A stretch of DNA of 64,000 nucleotides from Virgisporangium aurantiacum (GCF_016863635.1 NZ_BOPG01000024.1:333952-397951), one strand, 5' to 3'. Numbered from the stretch's first letter, positions 51,716 to 60,281 are shown. Notes: generated by a model not told the origin, from the sequence alone. Program-made: numbers and translations.

Positions 51716-52129
51716 GTGACGACTCGCATCCCGGACGACTACCTGGACCTGTTCACCGGTTCCGCCTTCGGGCACCTGGCCACCGTGATGGCCGACGGTT
51801 CGCCGCAGGTGACGCCGGTGTGGGTCGCGGTCGAGGAGCGCGACGGCGGGCAGGTTGTGCTGGTCAACAGCAAGCAGGGGCGGTTGAAGAACCGCAACAT
51901 GGCGCGGCGGCCGCGGGTGGCGCTGTCGGTGCAGGACCCGGAGCGGCCGTACCGGTACGTGTCGGTGCGCGGTGTGGTCGAGTCGGTGTCGACCGACGGG
52001 GCCGAGGAGCAGTTGGAGGGGCTGTCGCAGCGGTACCTCGGCACGGCGTACCCGTGGTACCGGCCCGGTGAGGTACGCGAACTGTTCCGTATCCGGCCCG
52101 ACCGCGTCGTCGTCGCCGACTTCGGCTGA
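51716..52129 (+). CDS. PPOX-class F420-dependent protein
   Basis: A 137-residue split-barrel protein: GSAFGHLATVMADGSPQVTP, then VNSKQGRLKNRNMARRPRVA and RELFRIRPDRVVVADFG. The family binds F420 or flavin and often reduces biliverdin-like or unknown substrates. GTG 51716. It immediately follows the F420/hemerythrin gene and probably shares its context of redox proteins. Confidence 0.9.
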   Translation: MTTRIPDDYLDLFTGSAFGHLATVMADGSPQVTPVWVAVEERDGGQVVLVNSKQGRLKNRNMARRPRVALSVQDPERPYRYVSVRGVVESVSTDGAEEQLEGLSQRYLGTAYPWYRPGEVRELFRIRPDRVVVADFG

Positions 52130-52142
52130 GGGGTGGTACGCG

Positions 52143-52496
52143 ATGGACCTGGTCGCGAAGGTTCTGGTGGGCGTGGTGGCCGCCATCCACGTCTACATTC
52201 TGGTGTTGGAGATGTTTCTGTGGCGGGGGCCGCGGGGGCGGGCGGCGTTCGGGACGACGCCGGAGTTCGCCGCCGAGACGGCCACGCTCGCGGCGAATCA
52301 GGGGTTGTACAACGGGTTCCTGGCGGCGGGGCTGGTGTGGAGCCTGATCGCCGACGATTTCGCGTTCGCGGTGTTCTTCCTGCTGTGTGTGATCGTCGCC
52401 GGGGTGTACGGGGCGGTGACGGTGAGCCGGCGGATTCTCGTGGTGCAGTCGGTGCCGGCGGCGCTGGCGCTGGCGTTCACGCTCCTCGCGCAGTAA
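52143..52496 (+). CDS. DUF1304 membrane protein
   Basis: A 117-residue protein with four helices and the family's pattern: VGVVAAIHVYILVLEMFLWR, AANQGLYNGFLAAGLVWSLI, FFLLCVIVAGVYGAVTVSRR and VPAALALAFTLLAQ. ATG 52143. It is 13 bp after the PPOX gene stop and just upstream of a duplicated operator. Function unknown. Confidence 0.88.
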   Translation: MDLVAKVLVGVVAAIHVYILVLEMFLWRGPRGRAAFGTTPEFAAETATLAANQGLYNGFLAAGLVWSLIADDFAFAVFFLLCVIVAGVYGAVTVSRRILVVQSVPAALALAFTLLAQ

Positions 52497-52504
52497 TGCG
52501 GCAG

Positions 52505-52571
52505 TAGACATAGAGTAGACACTGTCTACGGTTCCTGCTAGACATCCCGTAGACAGTGTCTAAATTTATGC
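52505..52571. promoter_or_regulatory. Duplicated TetR-type operator
   Basis: Two 34-bp imperfect repeats (52505-52538 and 52539-52571) each start with TAGACA and contain a 15-bp palindrome: GTAGACACTGTCTAC (52515-52529) and GTAGACAGTGTCTAA (52549-52563). They lie just upstream of the TetR gene ATG at 52587, so autorepression is expected. Confidence 0.75.
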
Positions 52572-52586
52572 TGCGGGGGAACGCCC

Positions 52587-53123
52587 ATGGCGTCATCAAG
52601 AAATCCGACCGATGGCCTGGACCACCGACTGGTCCGGGCCGGGGCCGAGCTGTTGCGGTCCGACGGCGTGGCGGCGCTGTCGCTGCGGGAAATCGCCCGG
52701 CGGGCGGGGGTGTCGCACGGGGCGCCGCGGCGGCACTTCCCGACGCACGTGGCGCTGCTGTCCGCGATCGCGCGGACCGGCTTCGCCGAGCTGACCGCAG
52801 AGGTGGAGGGGTCCAACGGCTCACTCGCGGACCTGGCCCGCGTCTACGTGCGGTTCGGGCTGCGCGACCCGCACATGTTCGAGCTGATGTTCCGCCACGA
52901 CCTGCTCGAGTCGAACGAGCTGGGGCTGCGGGAGGTGAGCCTGCCCCTGTTCCGGCAGCTCACCGACCTCATGCCGGGCAGGTCGGCGGTCGAGGCCGGC
53001 GCGTTGTGGGCGAACCTGCACGGGATCGTGCAGTTGTGGAACTGGAACGCGATGCCGCTGGCCACCGGCGCCACCGACGTCGACGACCTGGTGACGGCCG
53101 CGCTGACGGCGTACCTGCCGTGA
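52587..53123 (+). CDS. TetR/AcrR regulator (WHG-type)
   Basis: A 178-residue repressor. The N-terminal HTH is LSLREIARRAGVSHGAPRRH, and the C-terminal ligand-binding part has the WHG pattern in ALWANLHGIVQLWNWNAMPL. ATG 52587 follows a purine-rich GGGGGAA. Its stop overlaps the acyltransferase start (TGATG), so the two are co-expressed and the duplicated operator probably controls both. Confidence 0.92.
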   Translation: MASSRNPTDGLDHRLVRAGAELLRSDGVAALSLREIARRAGVSHGAPRRHFPTHVALLSAIARTGFAELTAEVEGSNGSLADLARVYVRFGLRDPHMFELMFRHDLLESNELGLREVSLPLFRQLTDLMPGRSAVEAGALWANLHGIVQLWNWNAMPLATGATDVDDLVTAALTAYLP

Positions 53124-53758
53124 TGCCGCCGCTGTACCGGCTGGCGTACCACACGGTCGGCGCCGGGCTGCGGGTGTTCTGGCGGCTGTCGGTCGACGGG
53201 CTGCACCACGTGCCGGCCCACGGCGGCGCCATCCTCGCCGGCAACCACCTGTCGGTCGCCGACGAGTACTTCCTGGCGGCGGTGGTGCCGCGGCACATCG
53301 CGTTCTGGGCGAAGGCGGAGTACTTCGCCGGCCGGTTCACCCGGCCGGTGGTGACCGGCCTGCGGGCGATCCCCGTGCACCGGGGCGGCGGCCGGGCGGC
53401 GCTGGCGGCCTTCGACGCGGCCGTGCCGGTGCTGCGCGGCGGCGGGCTGGTCGCGGTGTATCCGGAGGGCACCCGGTCGCCCGACGGCCGGTTGTACCGG
53501 GGACGCACGGGCGTGGTGCGGCTGGCCCGGCAGGCCGGGGTGCCGATCGTGCCGGTGGGGGTGCTGGGCACCGACCGCGTCCAGCCGATCGGGGCGCGGC
53601 TGCCGCGTCCGCACCGGGTGCGGATCGCGTTCGGCGCGCCGTTCGCGGTGACCGACGGCGGCCCGGCCGACATCCGCCGCGACACCGACACCCTGATGGA
53701 CCGCATCCGGGGCCTCACCGGCCAGGAGTATGTGTCCGCATACGGCCGGATTCCCTGA
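53123..53758 (+). CDS. Lysophospholipid acyltransferase (PlsC-like)
   Basis: A 211-residue PlsC-type acyltransferase: catalytic GNHLSVADEYFLAA (the NHxxxxD box) near residue 45, the glycerol-phosphate site YPEGTRSPDGRLYRGRTG near 115, and GVPIVPVGVLGTDRVQPIG after it. It would make phosphatidic acid or acylate another lipid. ATG 53123 overlaps the TetR stop; regulation by TetR, which may sense an acyl-lipid, is likely. Confidence 0.92.
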   Translation: MPPLYRLAYHTVGAGLRVFWRLSVDGLHHVPAHGGAILAGNHLSVADEYFLAAVVPRHIAFWAKAEYFAGRFTRPVVTGLRAIPVHRGGGRAALAAFDAAVPVLRGGGLVAVYPEGTRSPDGRLYRGRTGVVRLARQAGVPIVPVGVLGTDRVQPIGARLPRPHRVRIAFGAPFAVTDGGPADIRRDTDTLMDRIRGLTGQEYVSAYGRIP

Positions 53759-53766
53759 AGCGGCGA

Positions 53767-53793
53767 TGTCGAGAATGAGCGGCCGGCTCCGTC
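53767..53793 (+). promoter_or_regulatory. ECF42-type promoter (gene at 53840)
   Basis: TGTCGA (53767-53772), 17 bp, CGTC (53790-53793), about 46 nt before the ATG at 53840. The same spacer length and flanking GAA and CGGCTC occur at 54361-54387. Confidence 0.65.
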
Positions 53794-53839
53794 CCCGGCC
53801 CACACGCCGAACACAGAGTCGAACACAGAGGAGACGACC

Positions 53840-54337
53840 ATGGGACCGGACGAGATCACCGAGGTTCTGAACCGCCCGCTGAGCCGGGAGCTGCTGGCCC
53901 GCGACGTGACCCGGCTGGCCTACGTGGCCACCGACGGCACACCCCGCGCCGTGCCGATCGCGTTCACCTGGAACGGCACGGAGATCGTCATGTGCACGTC
54001 GACGAACGCGCCGAAGTTGGCGGGGTTGCGGGCGAACCCGATGGTCGCCCTGACCATCGACACCGAGGTCCACCCGCCGAAGATCCTGCTGATCCGGGGG
54101 CGGGCCGAGCTCGACGTCGTGGCCGGCATCCCGGACGAGTACCTGCAGATGAACGGCTCCTACACGATGACGGCCGAGCAGCGGGTCGAGTGGGAGGCGG
54201 AGGTGCGGTCGCTGTACGACGGCATGGTCCGCATCGTCGTGATCCCGACGTGGGCGAAACTGATCGACTTCGAGACGACGCTGCCCAGCGCCGTCGAGGA
54301 GCTGGTCCGCGAGCGCGCCGAGCGTCAGCGGGCATGA
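53840..54337 (+). CDS. PPOX/pyridoxamine 5'-phosphate oxidase-family protein
   Basis: A 165-residue split-barrel flavin/F420 protein: LLARDVTRLAYVATDGTPRA, then GTEIVMCTSTNAPKLAGLRA and TIDTEVHPPKILLIRGRAEL. Its upstream region nearly copies that of the DGPF gene, including the ECF42-type promoter. It is therefore a candidate member of the local ECF42 regulon. ATG 53840 follows GAGGAGA. The substrate is unknown. Confidence 0.88.
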   Translation: MGPDEITEVLNRPLSRELLARDVTRLAYVATDGTPRAVPIAFTWNGTEIVMCTSTNAPKLAGLRANPMVALTIDTEVHPPKILLIRGRAELDVVAGIPDEYLQMNGSYTMTAEQRVEWEAEVRSLYDGMVRIVVIPTWAKLIDFETTLPSAVEELVRERAERQRA

Positions 54338-54360
54338 TCGGGAAGAATTCCGCCGGGGGA

Positions 54361-54387
54361 TGTCGAGAACCGGGACGCGGCTCCGTC
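54361..54387 (+). promoter_or_regulatory. ECF42-type promoter (DGPF gene)
   Basis: TGTCGA (54361-54366), 17 bp, CGTC (54384-54387), about 42 nt before the ATG of the DGPF gene. Confidence 0.68.
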
Positions 54388-54431
54388 CCCGCCGTCGACA
54401 ACGCACCGAACCCGCGTCGAAGGAGACAATG

Positions 54432-54839
54432 ATGGCCAAGTACCTGCTGCTCAAGCATTACCGGGGCGCCCCGGCGGCGGTCAACGACGTCCCGATGGAC
54501 CAGTGGACGCCCGACGAGATCTCCACCCACATCAGGTTCATGCAGGACTGGGCGGCGCGGCTGGAGGAGACCGGCGAGTTCGTCGAGGGTCAGGCGCTGT
54601 CGATGGAGGGGACGTTCGTCCGCTACGACGGCGAGGGGCGGCCGCCGGTCACCGACGGCCCGTTCGCGGAGACGAAGGACCTCATCGCCGGCTGGATGAT
54701 CATCGACGTCGACAGCTACCAGCGGGCGCTCGACCTCGCCGGTGAGCTGTCCGCGGCCCCGGGCGCGGGTGGCAAGCCGATCCACGAGTGGCTCGAGGTC
54801 CGTCCGTTCATGGCCGAGCTGCCGACCGTCACCGAATGA
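54432..54839 (+). CDS. DGPF (YCII-related) protein, ECF42 partner (copy 2)
   Basis: A 135-residue DGPF protein: KYLLLKHYRGAPAAVNDVPM, VTDGPFAETKDLIAGWMIID and EWLEVRPFM. ATGs at 54429 and 54432 adjoin; AGGAGA suits the second. It lies 22 bp upstream of the ECF42-2 gene in the same direction and has a matching ECF42-type promoter, so autoregulation of the module is likely. Compared with copy 1 it has a longer N-terminal helical segment. Confidence 0.92.
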   Translation: MAKYLLLKHYRGAPAAVNDVPMDQWTPDEISTHIRFMQDWAARLEETGEFVEGQALSMEGTFVRYDGEGRPPVTDGPFAETKDLIAGWMIIDVDSYQRALDLAGELSAAPGAGGKPIHEWLEVRPFMAELPTVTE

Positions 54840-54849
54840 CCTCGCGGAA

Positions 54850-54855
54850 TAACCT
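54850..54855 (+). promoter_or_regulatory. -10 box of ECF42 copy 2
   Basis: TAACCT ends 6 nt before the ATG at 54862, so the sigma gene may have a separate leaderless transcript. Confidence 0.45.
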
Positions 54856-54861
54856 CGCCGA

Positions 54862-56019
54862 ATGAACGAGTCGTTGCTGCGGGACCTGGTGCCCGCGGTG
54901 ATCGGGATCCTCGTCCGTCGCGGAGCAGACTTCGCGGCGGCCGAGGATGCCGTCCAGGACGCCCTGGTCGAGGCGGTCCGCGGCTGGGAAACCGATCCGC
55001 CGCGCGACCCCAAGGGCTGGCTGATCTCGGTGTCCTGGCGCAAGTTCCTCGACGCGACCCGCGCGGAGACGTCGCGGCGGCGGCGGGAGGAACAGGTCGA
55101 CCGGCTCGCCCAACCGGAGCCGCCGCCGGCGCCGGGTGAGGCGGCCGACGACACGCTGTACCTGTACTTCCTGTGCGCGCACCCGTCGTTGACGCCGGCG
55201 TCGGCGGTCGCGTTGACGCTGCGCGCGGTCGGCGGGCTGACCACGCGTCAGATCGCGCAGGCGTACCTGGTGCCGGAGACGACCATGGCGCAGCGGATCA
55301 GCCGGGCCAAACGGACCGTCGCCGACGTCCGGTTCGACCGGCCCGGCGACGTCGCCACCGTGCTGCGGGTGCTGTACCTGGTGTTCAACGAGGGCTACTC
55401 CGGCGATGTCGACCTGTCCGCCGAGGCGATCCGGCTCACCCGCCAGGTGGCCCGGATGACCCGGCACGAGGAGGCCGCCGGCCTGCTCGCGTTGATGCTG
55501 CTCCACCATGCGCGGCGGCGCGCCCGTACCGGTCCGGGCGGTCGGCTCGTGCCGCTGGCCGAGCAGGACCGCGGCCTTTGGGACACCCGCCTGATCGCCG
55601 AGGGCGTCGACGTGTTGCAGACCGCCCTGGCCCGCGACCGGCTGGGCGAGTTCCAGGCCCAGGCGGCCATCGCCGCGCTCCACGCCGACGCGCAGACGGC
55701 CGCCGAGACCGACTGGGTGCAGATCGTCGAGTGGTACGACGAACTGGTCCGCCTCACCGAGAACCCGGTGGCCCGGCTCAACCGCGCCGTCGCGGTCGGC
55801 GAGGCCGACGGTCCCCGGGCCGGCCTCGCCGCGCTGGCCGACCTCGACCCGGCCCTGCCCCGGTACACGGCGGTCGAGGCGTACCTGCACGAACGCGACG
55901 GTGACGAGGCCACTGCGGCCCGCCTCTACGCCGAGGCCGCCCGCCGCGCCCCGAACATCGCCGAACTCGACCACCTGACCCGGCAGGCGGCCCGCCTCAA
56001 CGCCCGGCTACGCCGGTGA
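54862..56019 (+). CDS. ECF42-type RNA polymerase sigma factor (copy 2)
   Basis: A 385-residue ECF42 sigma factor. Region 2 is FAAAEDAVQDALVEAVRGWE, region 4 GLTTRQIAQAYLVPETTMAQ, and YLVFNEGYSGD opens the long C-terminal helical domain (RLTRQVARMTRHEEAAGLLA). Together with copy 1 (27628-28854) it shows that this genome has at least two such modules. It overlaps the convergent SIMPL gene by 12 nt at its 3' end. Confidence 0.94.
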   Translation: MNESLLRDLVPAVIGILVRRGADFAAAEDAVQDALVEAVRGWETDPPRDPKGWLISVSWRKFLDATRAETSRRRREEQVDRLAQPEPPPAPGEAADDTLYLYFLCAHPSLTPASAVALTLRAVGGLTTRQIAQAYLVPETTMAQRISRAKRTVADVRFDRPGDVATVLRVLYLVFNEGYSGDVDLSAEAIRLTRQVARMTRHEEAAGLLALMLLHHARRRARTGPGGRLVPLAEQDRGLWDTRLIAEGVDVLQTALARDRLGEFQAQAAIAALHADAQTAAETDWVQIVEWYDELVRLTENPVARLNRAVAVGEADGPRAGLAALADLDPALPRYTAVEAYLHERDGDEATAARLYAEAARRAPNIAELDHLTRQAARLNARLRR

Positions 56020-56649
56020 CTGCTCGATCGCGTACCCGAGAACGACCGCGGCCGACACCACGACGTGGCCCGGTGCGAGGTCCTCCTGCGCTCCGGAACT
56101 ACCGCTGCCGTGGCCGCGGTAGTGCTCCAGGCGTTCCTGCTCGGGATCGATGTCGTCGATGTGCACGATCGGCCCCAGCCGGATCCCGGCCGCCTCGGCG
56201 TACAGTTCCGCCTTCCGCCGTGCCGCGGCCACAGCCTGACGGCGGGCGTTGGCCCGGAGTTCGGCCTTGGTGGTGACATCGAAGTCGATGCCCTCGATCT
56301 CGTTGGCACCGGCACCGACGAGGTCGACCAGCAGCTGCTGCACCTGGTCCAGATTGCGGAACTCCACGGCGAACGACGCCTTGCACTGGTACCCGAGCAG
56401 CTTGCGGTTCTTGTTGTAGTCCCACTCGCTCTTCAGATCGAGCCGCGACCGTTCGACGGCCGCGTCGGGGACCTCGTGCTGCCGCAACGCCTGCCGGACG
56501 GCCCGCACGGCCTCGCTGGCCGCCCCGAACGCCTCTGCCGGCGTCTGCTCCAGCCGCGACACCCGGAACCTGACCCGGACCAGGTCGGGTCGCGCCTTCA
56601 CACTGGCCGCGCCGAACGCGCTGACACCCCACGGTTGAATGATCTGCAT
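56008..56649 (-). CDS. SIMPL-domain protein
   Basis: A 213-residue SIMPL (DUF541) protein: VSAFGAASVKARPDLVRVRF, IEGIDFDVTTKAELRANARR and KAELYAEAAGIRLGPIVHID, in order. No signal peptide is visible, unlike many periplasmic members. Family members are linked to stress or kinase interaction but have no firm activity. ATG 56649. Its 3' end overlaps the sigma gene, and it diverges from the mycothiol-type enzyme. Confidence 0.85.
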   Translation of the reverse strand: MQIIQPWGVSAFGAASVKARPDLVRVRFRVSRLEQTPAEAFGAASEAVRAVRQALRQHEVPDAAVERSRLDLKSEWDYNKNRKLLGYQCKASFAVEFRNLDQVQQLLVDLVGAGANEIEGIDFDVTTKAELRANARRQAVAAARRKAELYAEAAGIRLGPIVHIDDIDPEQERLEHYRGHGSGSSGAQEDLAPGHVVVSAAVVLGYAIEQSPA

Positions 56650-56675
56650 CCGACGATCTAACCCGAAGGGACACG

Positions 56676-57530
56676 ATGACGGACTCCTCCTGGCTCGGAC
56701 CCGCCCTCGACGTGCGGCCCGTGCTCGCCGACCAGCAGACCGCGTTCATCGGCCTGCTGCGTCAGCTCGACGCCGACGACTGGGCCCGCCCGACGGTCTG
56801 TCCGGGCTGGACCGTCAAGGACGTCGCCGCGCACGTGCTCGGCGACTTCGTCGGGCGCCTGTCCATGCACCGCGACGGCGTCCGCGTGGAGCATCCGCGC
56901 GCCGGCGAGGCGTTCCCCGCCTTCCTCGACCGCATCAACGACGAGTGGGTCGCTGCCACCCGCCGGCTGAGCCCGGCGGTGCTCGTCGACCTGCTGTCGT
57001 CCGTCGGCGCCGCCATCGTGCGGTTCTGGCAGACCGTCGACCTCGACGCGATCGGCGGGTCGGTGCGCTGGGCCGGCCCGGAGGCCCATCCGTTCTGGCT
57101 CGACGTCGCCCGCGAGTACACCGAGTACTGGACCCACCAGCAGCAGATCTGCGACGCCACGGGACGCGCCGGACTCGCCGACCCGCGCTACGTCGGACCC
57201 GTGATCGACACGTTCCTGCGGGCGCTGCCGCACACCCTGCGCGACGTCACCGCGCCGGAGGGCAGCACCGTGCGGGTGACCGTCACCGGACCCGGCGGCG
57301 GAGCCTGGACCTGCACCCGCGGCCCCGACCGCTGGCGCCTGGACGGGCCAGCCCCGGCCCGGCCCCCCACCGCGGCGCTCGACCTCGACACCGATACCAC
57401 CTGGCGGCTGTGCACCCGCGGCATCACCCCCGAGCAGGCCGCCGCCCGTGCCCGCGTCGACGGCGACCGGCGCCTGGCCACGGCCGCCCTGCAGATCGTG
57501 TCGATCATCTGGTCGCCGCCGCGCCGGTAG
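56676..57530 (+). CDS. Mycothiol-dependent maleylpyruvate isomerase-family (DinB-fold) protein
   Basis: A 284-residue protein with an N-terminal DinB/MDMPI metal-binding bundle: DWARPTVCPGWTVKDVAAHV near residues 30-50 and EYTEYWTHQQQICDATGR near 160 that supply histidines. The C-terminal half (VTGPGGGAWTCTRGPDRWRL) is an SCP-like MDMPI_C domain. Such enzymes use mycothiol in isomerisation or S-transfer. ATG 56676. The stop codon sits in the leaderless promoter of the next gene. Confidence 0.9.
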   Translation: MTDSSWLGPALDVRPVLADQQTAFIGLLRQLDADDWARPTVCPGWTVKDVAAHVLGDFVGRLSMHRDGVRVEHPRAGEAFPAFLDRINDEWVAATRRLSPAVLVDLLSSVGAAIVRFWQTVDLDAIGGSVRWAGPEAHPFWLDVAREYTEYWTHQQQICDATGRAGLADPRYVGPVIDTFLRALPHTLRDVTAPEGSTVRVTVTGPGGGAWTCTRGPDRWRLDGPAPARPPTAALDLDTDTTWRLCTRGITPEQAAARARVDGDRRLATAALQIVSIIWSPPRR

Positions 57531-57533
57531 GGT
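57528..57533 (+). promoter_or_regulatory. -10 box of the STM4015-like gene
   Basis: TAGGGT overlaps the previous stop codon and ends 8 nt before the ATG at 57542. Confidence 0.4.
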
Positions 57534-57541
57534 GTGCGGCC

Positions 57542-58382
57542 ATGGTTCTGCACGCACACGTGACGGAGTTCGCCGGGCACCCGGTGGCGCAGTTCTGGCC
57601 GGACCAGCCGCTGTCGGACGTCGACGGCCCGGTCGCGTGGCGGGTGGCGCACTGGGACTTCGACGACGACGGCGGCGCCGTGGAGGGGCTCAACCCCGGT
57701 TTCCGCGACACGTTCGACCGCTTCCTCGACCGGCCTCGAAGCGCTGTTCCTCGGCGACATCCTGTCCGACGAGTGCGAAGTGTCGTGGATCAAGGTCGGT
57801 GCGGTGCACCGCCTGCTCGACGCCTACCCGCGGCTGCGCGTCCTGCGCGTGCGGGGCAGCATGGACACGTTGTCGTTCGCGCCGGTGCGGCACGCCGCGG
57901 TACGCGAACTGGCCTTCGAGACCGGCGGCCTCGGCCGCGGGATCCTGGCGGGCGTGGTGGCCAGCGACCTTCCCGCGCTGGAGCACCTGGAACTGTGGCT
58001 CGGGGTGGACCGCTACGGCGGCGACATCACCGTCGACGACCTGGCGCCGCTGCTCGGCGGGGCCACCTTCCCCGGCCTGCGCCGCCTGGGCCTGCGCAAT
58101 GCGGAGTTCGCCGACCGGTTGGCGGCGGCGGTGGCGGCCGCACCGGTGGTGGCCGGGCTGACCGAGGTGGACCTGTCCCTGGGCATGCTGGGTGACGAGG
58201 GTGCGGCGGCGCTGCTCGCCGGGCAGCCGCTGACACATCTGCGGCGCCTCGATCTGCACCACCACTTCCTGTCCGCGGCGATGGCCGACCGGCTGGTGGC
58301 GGAGCTACCGGGCGTCGACGTGGACGTGTCGGACCGGCAGAGCGCCGAGGAGTGGGGCCGGTTCACCGCAGTCTCCGAGTGA
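57542..58382 (+). pseudogene. STM4015-like leucine-rich protein, frameshifted
   Basis: A gene of the STM4015/LRR-like family split by one indel. From ATG 57542 the frame reads VTEFAGHPVAQFWPDQPLSD and runs to about 57733, then the family sequence continues one base later: TGLEALFLGDILSDECEVSW, LRVLRVRGSMDTLSFAPVRH and LEHLELWLGVDRYGGDITVD. The joined product would be about 280 residues. The first frame stays open as a non-coding extension to 58195. Either a sequencing error or a recent loss; the short N-terminus argues the gene was active recently. Confidence 0.75.
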
Positions 58383-58403
58383 CAACGACGCCCACGCGCC
58401 GCC

Positions 58404-59150
58404 TTACAGGTGGCGGCGGAAGAACGGCAGCGCCCGCGCGCCGAATGTTCCGGCTGTTTCCGGGCCGTCGACCGGTCCGGGGCGGTCGGCCCACTCGTGC
58501 CCGGCGCCGTCGATCGGTGCCCACTCGACCGTGCCGCCGGCCGCGACGAGGGCGTCCCGCAGGGCGATGCCGCGGTCGAACGCGATCACGGCGTCGTCGG
58601 TACCGTGGGCGATCAGGAACGGCGGCGCCGCCGGATGCGTGTGGCAGACCGGGCTCGCGTCGACAAGAGCCGCGGCCCCGGCACCGCCGATCAGGCGGTC
58701 CACCTCGTTCCCGCTTCCGATCTTCTCGTCGCGCAGGTCCGAGGGGCAGGCGCTCAGCGCCACCGCCCGGACCTCACCGGGCATCGTCAGCGCGGCCAGC
58801 GCGGCCAGCTGCGCGCCGGCGGAGTGACCCCACAGCCCGATCCGGTCGGGGTCGCCGCCGTGCTCGCCGGCGTGGACGCGCAGCCAGCGCACCGCCGCCC
58901 GCACGTCATCGAGCGGCACCGGCCAGTGCGCCTCGCCGCTGAGCCGGTAGCTGACGCTCGCGGTGACGAACCCGTGCGCGGCCAGCAGCGGGTTCAGCCA
59001 CGGGTGCATGGCGGCGCCGCGGTCGCCCTCATGCCAGCCGCCGCCGTGCACGTACAGCACCACCCGCGCCCGGACCGCGGACGCCGGCCGCAGCACGTCG
59101 AACAGCTGTCGCGGGCCGCCGTACGTCAGGCCGCCGATGAACTCGATCAT
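58404..59150 (-). CDS. Alpha/beta hydrolase (esterase/lipase, HSL-like)
   Basis: A 248-residue hydrolase: oxyanion-hole motif VLYVHGGGWHEGDRGAAMHP, nucleophile GLWGHSAGAQLAAL, catalytic Asp in AHGTDDAVIAFDRG and His in GAGHEWADRPG. These features match the hormone-sensitive-lipase/carboxylesterase type. ATG 59150 overlaps the peptidase stop (ATGA). The pair forms an operon with the S66 peptidase upstream. Confidence 0.92.
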   Translation of the reverse strand: MIEFIGGLTYGGPRQLFDVLRPASAVRARVVLYVHGGGWHEGDRGAAMHPWLNPLLAAHGFVTASVSYRLSGEAHWPVPLDDVRAAVRWLRVHAGEHGGDPDRIGLWGHSAGAQLAALAALTMPGEVRAVALSACPSDLRDEKIGSGNEVDRLIGGAGAAALVDASPVCHTHPAAPPFLIAHGTDDAVIAFDRGIALRDALVAAGGTVEWAPIDGAGHEWADRPGPVDGPETAGTFGARALPFFRRHL

Positions 59151-60205
59151 GCGAAGTCCGCGTAGATGCGGCGGTTGGCGCCGTCGACGGTGACCGGTCC
59201 GCCGTGGGGCAGGATCCACTGCGGCCGGGTGTGGCCGAACGGCACGCCGACGCAGACGACCGCGTCCGGGTTGTACCGTGACACCACCTCGACGACCGTG
59301 TCGCGCTGCTCCGCACGGAGCCGGGCCCGGTCGGCGGCTGCGGGCTTCCGGGTGAAATCGGAGACCGGTGGACGCGCGAGCAGCACCGCGTCGACCGCCG
59401 CGAGCAGGCCACGTTCGCCCAGGGCGCGGACGATCCAGCCGACGTTGCGGGCCGGGAGCAGCTCCTCGGACGTCTCGACGAGCAGCACGGCGCCGTCGAG
59501 GGCGTCGGGACCGAACGGGAAGCGTCCCGCGGTGAGGATCCACTCGACGACCTCGATGCAGCCGCCCCAGGTGCGGCCGGTGACCGTCCGCCGCGGCCCG
59601 TACCAGTCCCACGGCTCGGTCGGTTCGCGCTCCCCGTACGACTCCAGCGCGCGGGGATCGGCCCAGTCGATCCCGATGTCCTCGGATTCGCCCGGGTCGG
59701 TGATCTCCAGCCGTTCCCCGGTGAGCAGCGCCGCCCGCAGCGCCCGGACGTGGATGTCGTCGACGGCGGGTCCCGGGCCGAGGTGCACCTGCGACGAGCC
59801 GCCGTAGAAGCTCGCCACCCCGTTGCCCCACAGCCAGTGGTGCAGGTTCGTGTTGTCGCTGGTGCCGAGGAACGGTTTGGGGTCGGCGCGGGCGAGGTCG
59901 GGGTCCAGGTGCGGGATGACGGTGATCTGGTCCTCGCCGCCGATGACGGCGAGGATCGCGCGGACGTCCGGGTCGGCGAGGGCCGCGTTGACGTCGGCCG
60001 CCCGCGCCTCGGGCGACGCGCCGACCTGGCGGGTCGTCGGGTACTCGACCGGCACCAGGCCGGTGACGTCGGCGAGGCGCCGCATGGCCTGCTCGTGCAC
60101 CGCGGGGAACGCTCCGGCCGCGGCGAACGACGGCGACAGGACGGCGATGCGGTCGCCGGGGCGGGCCTTGCGCGGCCGGACGGGCTCGTGCGTCATGTCC
60201 GCCAT
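59147..60205 (-). CDS. S66 (LD-carboxypeptidase/MccF-like) peptidase
   Basis: A 352-residue S66 serine peptidase. The catalytic Ser is in FLGTSDNTNLHHWL, Glu in LLVETSEEL and His in VPFGHTRPQW. Members trim peptidoglycan or, as MccF, give immunity to microcin C-like nucleotide antibiotics by cleaving them. The NH-terminal VLSPSFAAAG is also typical. ATG 60205 (or 60193 region) is accepted. It is upstream of the esterase gene and divergent from the duplicated-domain gene. Confidence 0.92.
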   Translation of the reverse strand: MADMTHEPVRPRKARPGDRIAVLSPSFAAAGAFPAVHEQAMRRLADVTGLVPVEYPTTRQVGASPEARAADVNAALADPDVRAILAVIGGEDQITVIPHLDPDLARADPKPFLGTSDNTNLHHWLWGNGVASFYGGSSQVHLGPGPAVDDIHVRALRAALLTGERLEITDPGESEDIGIDWADPRALESYGEREPTEPWDWYGPRRTVTGRTWGGCIEVVEWILTAGRFPFGPDALDGAVLLVETSEELLPARNVGWIVRALGERGLLAAVDAVLLARPPVSDFTRKPAAADRARLRAEQRDTVVEVVSRYNPDAVVCVGVPFGHTRPQWILPHGGPVTVDGANRRIYADFA

Positions 60206-60248
60206 CCAAGCGATCCGCCGAGCCTGGCGCAGCCGAGTTACGGACCGC

Positions 60249-60254
60249 TATCCT
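60249..60254 (+). promoter_or_regulatory. -10 box of the duplicated-domain gene
   Basis: TATCCT, with a predicted leader of about 20 nt before ATG 60282. Confidence 0.4.
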
Positions 60255-60281
60255 GTTCGGCTGCCCCTCGGAAGGTCGATC

